Source of the DNA: Sphingobacterium yanglingense | GTDB lineage: Bacteria; Bacteroidota; Bacteroidia; Sphingobacteriales; Sphingobacteriaceae | Direction: 5' to 3' | Length of the DNA stretch: 64,000 nucleotides | NCBI RefSeq assembly: GCF_004363245.1 | Contig: NZ_SNYV01000011.1 | Coordinates: forward strand, 62,001 to 126,000 | Part shown: positions 62,889 to 64,000 of the stretch, piece after piece | Numbering within the stretch: the stretch's first letter is position 1 | How the letters are laid out: every line of letters starts with the position of its first letter | Position numbers and translations under genes: made by a program | Notes under the pieces: generated by a model | Told to the model about the DNA's origin: nothing | Seen by the model: only the letters and a program-made list of their open reading frames with translations | The model's database searches: none

Positions 62889-63718
62889 GAAAGGTGTTTT
62901 TATTAATTTTAGGTACAGTTGCCCTTAGTTCTTGTATAAAGGAAGTAGAAGAGGAGGTCTTTGCTCCAAAGTTTGTTGTAGAAGGGGTGATCGAAGAGTC
63001 TGGATATCCAGTTGTAAAGCTAACGCATAATATACCGAAAGGATATATCATTAATAAAGAACAATTGGAGAATCTTATTGTGCGATGGGCAACAGTCAAA
63101 GTGTATAGTGATGCCGAAGAAGAGATATTGACTTTGGTACGTGATGATGAGGTGTTTCCTTATTTTTTCTATAAAGGGAGAACGCTAAAAGGTGTGGCGG
63201 GGAGAAAGTATAAATTAGAAGTGAAGTATGGAGATGTGGTGCTTCATTCTGAAACAGAGATTCCCGTTTATAAACCAGAGATAGATAGCGTCGGGTACCG
63301 CTTATTGTCCGAGGATAAAGTACAGGCCGTGGTGTTTGTAAAGAATATCGAAAAGACGGCACATTATCGGTTGTATACCAAATTGGATACACAGCGTAAT
63401 TTTTACACCACAAGTCCTAGAGGGTTTAAAGCTGTCGATAGATCTGAGTCCAGTTACTCCGTTGCATTGATGCGTAATCTCTCCTTGCTGGATACTACAG
63501 CGTATAAATCGAGGTACTACAGTATAGGAAATAAGGTCGATGTGAAAGTTTCTAATGTGTCGGAAATGAGCTACTCCTTATGGACAAACTACACTCAACA
63601 GGGGCTTCAGTTCTCCTTTTTAAATTATTCATCAAATTTCCGTGGTAACATTGAGGGCGATGGAATCGGTATATGGTATGGCGCCAATTCGGCGGTAGTA
63701 AGACGAGTGCTACGATAG
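62885..63718 (+). CDS. DUF4249 lipoprotein
   Basis: A 277-residue lipoprotein: MRKVFLLILGTVALSSC with Cys17, then 'EVFAPKFVVEGVIEESGYPVVKLTHN' (about 25-50), the start of the DUF4249 beta domain. The strands 'VKVYSDAEEEILTL', 'YFFYKGRTLKGVAGRKYKLEVKYGD' and 'ETEIPVYKPEIDSVGYR' are typical. The end, 'GDGIGIWYGANSAVVRRVLR', is a family-like tail. It starts with ATGA overlapping the receptor's stop. DUF4249 proteins are cell-surface partners of TonB receptors; what they bind is not established. Confidence 0.85.
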   Translation: MRKVFLLILGTVALSSCIKEVEEEVFAPKFVVEGVIEESGYPVVKLTHNIPKGYIINKEQLENLIVRWATVKVYSDAEEEILTLVRDDEVFPYFFYKGRTLKGVAGRKYKLEVKYGDVVLHSETEIPVYKPEIDSVGYRLLSEDKVQAVVFVKNIEKTAHYRLYTKLDTQRNFYTTSPRGFKAVDRSESSYSVALMRNLSLLDTTAYKSRYYSIGNKVDVKVSNVSEMSYSLWTNYTQQGLQFSFLNYSSNFRGNIEGDGIGIWYGANSAVVRRVLR

Positions 63719-63731
63719 GATAGAGACAAAA

Positions 63732-63766
63732 AAAGTGCCCTCTAGGTTATAGAGGGCACTTTGCTT
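63732..63766. terminator. Bidirectional terminator between the DUF4249 gene and the right-edge gene
   Basis: A perfect 13-bp stem, AAAGTGCCCTCTA (63732-63744) with TAGAGGGCACTTT (63750-63762), loop GGTTA, with A and T runs outside. It serves both convergent genes. Confidence 0.9.
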
Positions 63767-63775
63767 TTAATATTG

Positions 63776-64000
63776 TTATTCAGACGATTTCTTGAACTTT
63801 TTTATTAGATCATTGAAATCATCGATTAGGCTTTGGAATCCTGTGTTGCCAAAAGTATCAAAGCTTACTTTAGAGCCATTACCAAATACCAATAAAGCGT
63901 CAGTATAATACTCATGGAAATCTCCGAAAACATTTTCTCCTGCTTGGAATAACAAAGAAGCAATTTTTTCTTGTTTTTTCGTATTGACAACAATAATCTT
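63776..64000 (-). CDS. C-terminal part of an unassigned protein (5' end outside window)
   Basis: Read on the minus strand, the frame is open from the window edge to a TAA at 63776-63778 and encodes 74 residues. It starts KIIVVNTKKQEKIASLL and contains 'ENVFGDFHEYYTDALLVFGNGSKVSFDTFGN', ending 'LIKKFKKSSE'. The region is low in stops for AT-rich DNA, has a balanced composition and is followed by a strong terminator 10 bases on, so it is very likely a real gene end. I recognise no family. Confidence 0.75.
   Translation of the reverse strand, partial: KIIVVNTKKQEKIASLLFQAGENVFGDFHEYYTDALLVFGNGSKVSFDTFGNTGFQSLIDDFNDLIKKFKKSSE

Noticed and set aside
1..64000. CRISPR arrays, tRNA/rRNA genes, insertion sequences with transposase, phage genes
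   Set aside because: Reading through all intergenic regions I saw no regular spacer-repeat array, no cloverleaf-like gene and no transposase or phage-type protein. The repeats found are dispersed or short tandem types.

Overview
The window looks like chromosomal DNA of a Bacteroidota species, most likely Sphingobacteriaceae (Sphingobacterium/Pedobacter-like). The signs are four SusC/SusD or TonB-receptor/lipoprotein pairs, three of them with SusD-family partners or STN domains, ECF-sigma/FecR regulator pairs, DUF4369/TlpA thioredoxin proteins, a DUF4249 lipoprotein, and candidate -7 elements of the Bacteroidota type TAnnTTTG. No tRNA, rRNA, transposase, phage or CRISPR feature was seen. All family names are my recognition by eye; no search was run.

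Left part (1-14500). A five-gene operon (1-6770) holds the end of a TonB-dependent receptor, a DUF4876-type lipoprotein, a DUF6850-type barrel protein, an unassigned lipoprotein and an APC-type permease. A 1668-residue DUF4132 protein and a 136-residue partner follow (7622-13042). This pair is bracketed by the same dispersed intergenic repeats on both sides, and a 445-bp non-coding element with inverted ends (13399-13843) lies beyond them.

Two mirrored modules. On the minus strand (23363 down to 14067) the order is ECF sigma, FecR, SusC with STN domain, SusD, TlpA-like protein, small NTF2-like protein. On the plus strand (44071-53088) the same order recurs with two TlpA genes, followed by a convergent NTF2-like paralogue (53243-53668). 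The two NTF2-like genes share an identical promoter layout: a TAnnTTTG -7 element with a pair of CGAAA direct repeats 21 bp apart, 28 bp upstream.

Centre (23886-41682). A polysaccharide-type catabolic cluster lies between the modules: SusC/SusD without their own sigma/anti-sigma pair, a secreted heparinase II/III-family protein, a GntR/FadR-type regulator, an SMP-30 lactonase, a class III (HemL-like) aminotransferase, a galactonate-dehydratase-like enolase, an SDR, a neutral-ceramidase-family hydrolase without signal peptide, a sodium:solute symporter and, as a separate unit, aspartate ammonia-lyase. TGTATACA palindromes lie before susC, before the regulator gene, and in the divergent promoter of the lactonase and aminotransferase genes. 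They suggest a local GntR regulon. The gene set fits uptake and breakdown of an unidentified glycan or glycoconjugate with acidic and perhaps amino sugars; the substrate is inference.

Right part (54065-64000). A membrane fatty acid desaturase is divergent from a four-gene tripartite ABC exporter (DevBCA/MacB type plus TolC-like channel). Next come a carboxypeptidase-regulatory-like lipoprotein, a small DUF6965-like protein, a TonB receptor/DUF4249 lipoprotein pair, and the 3' end of an unassigned gene that runs off the window.
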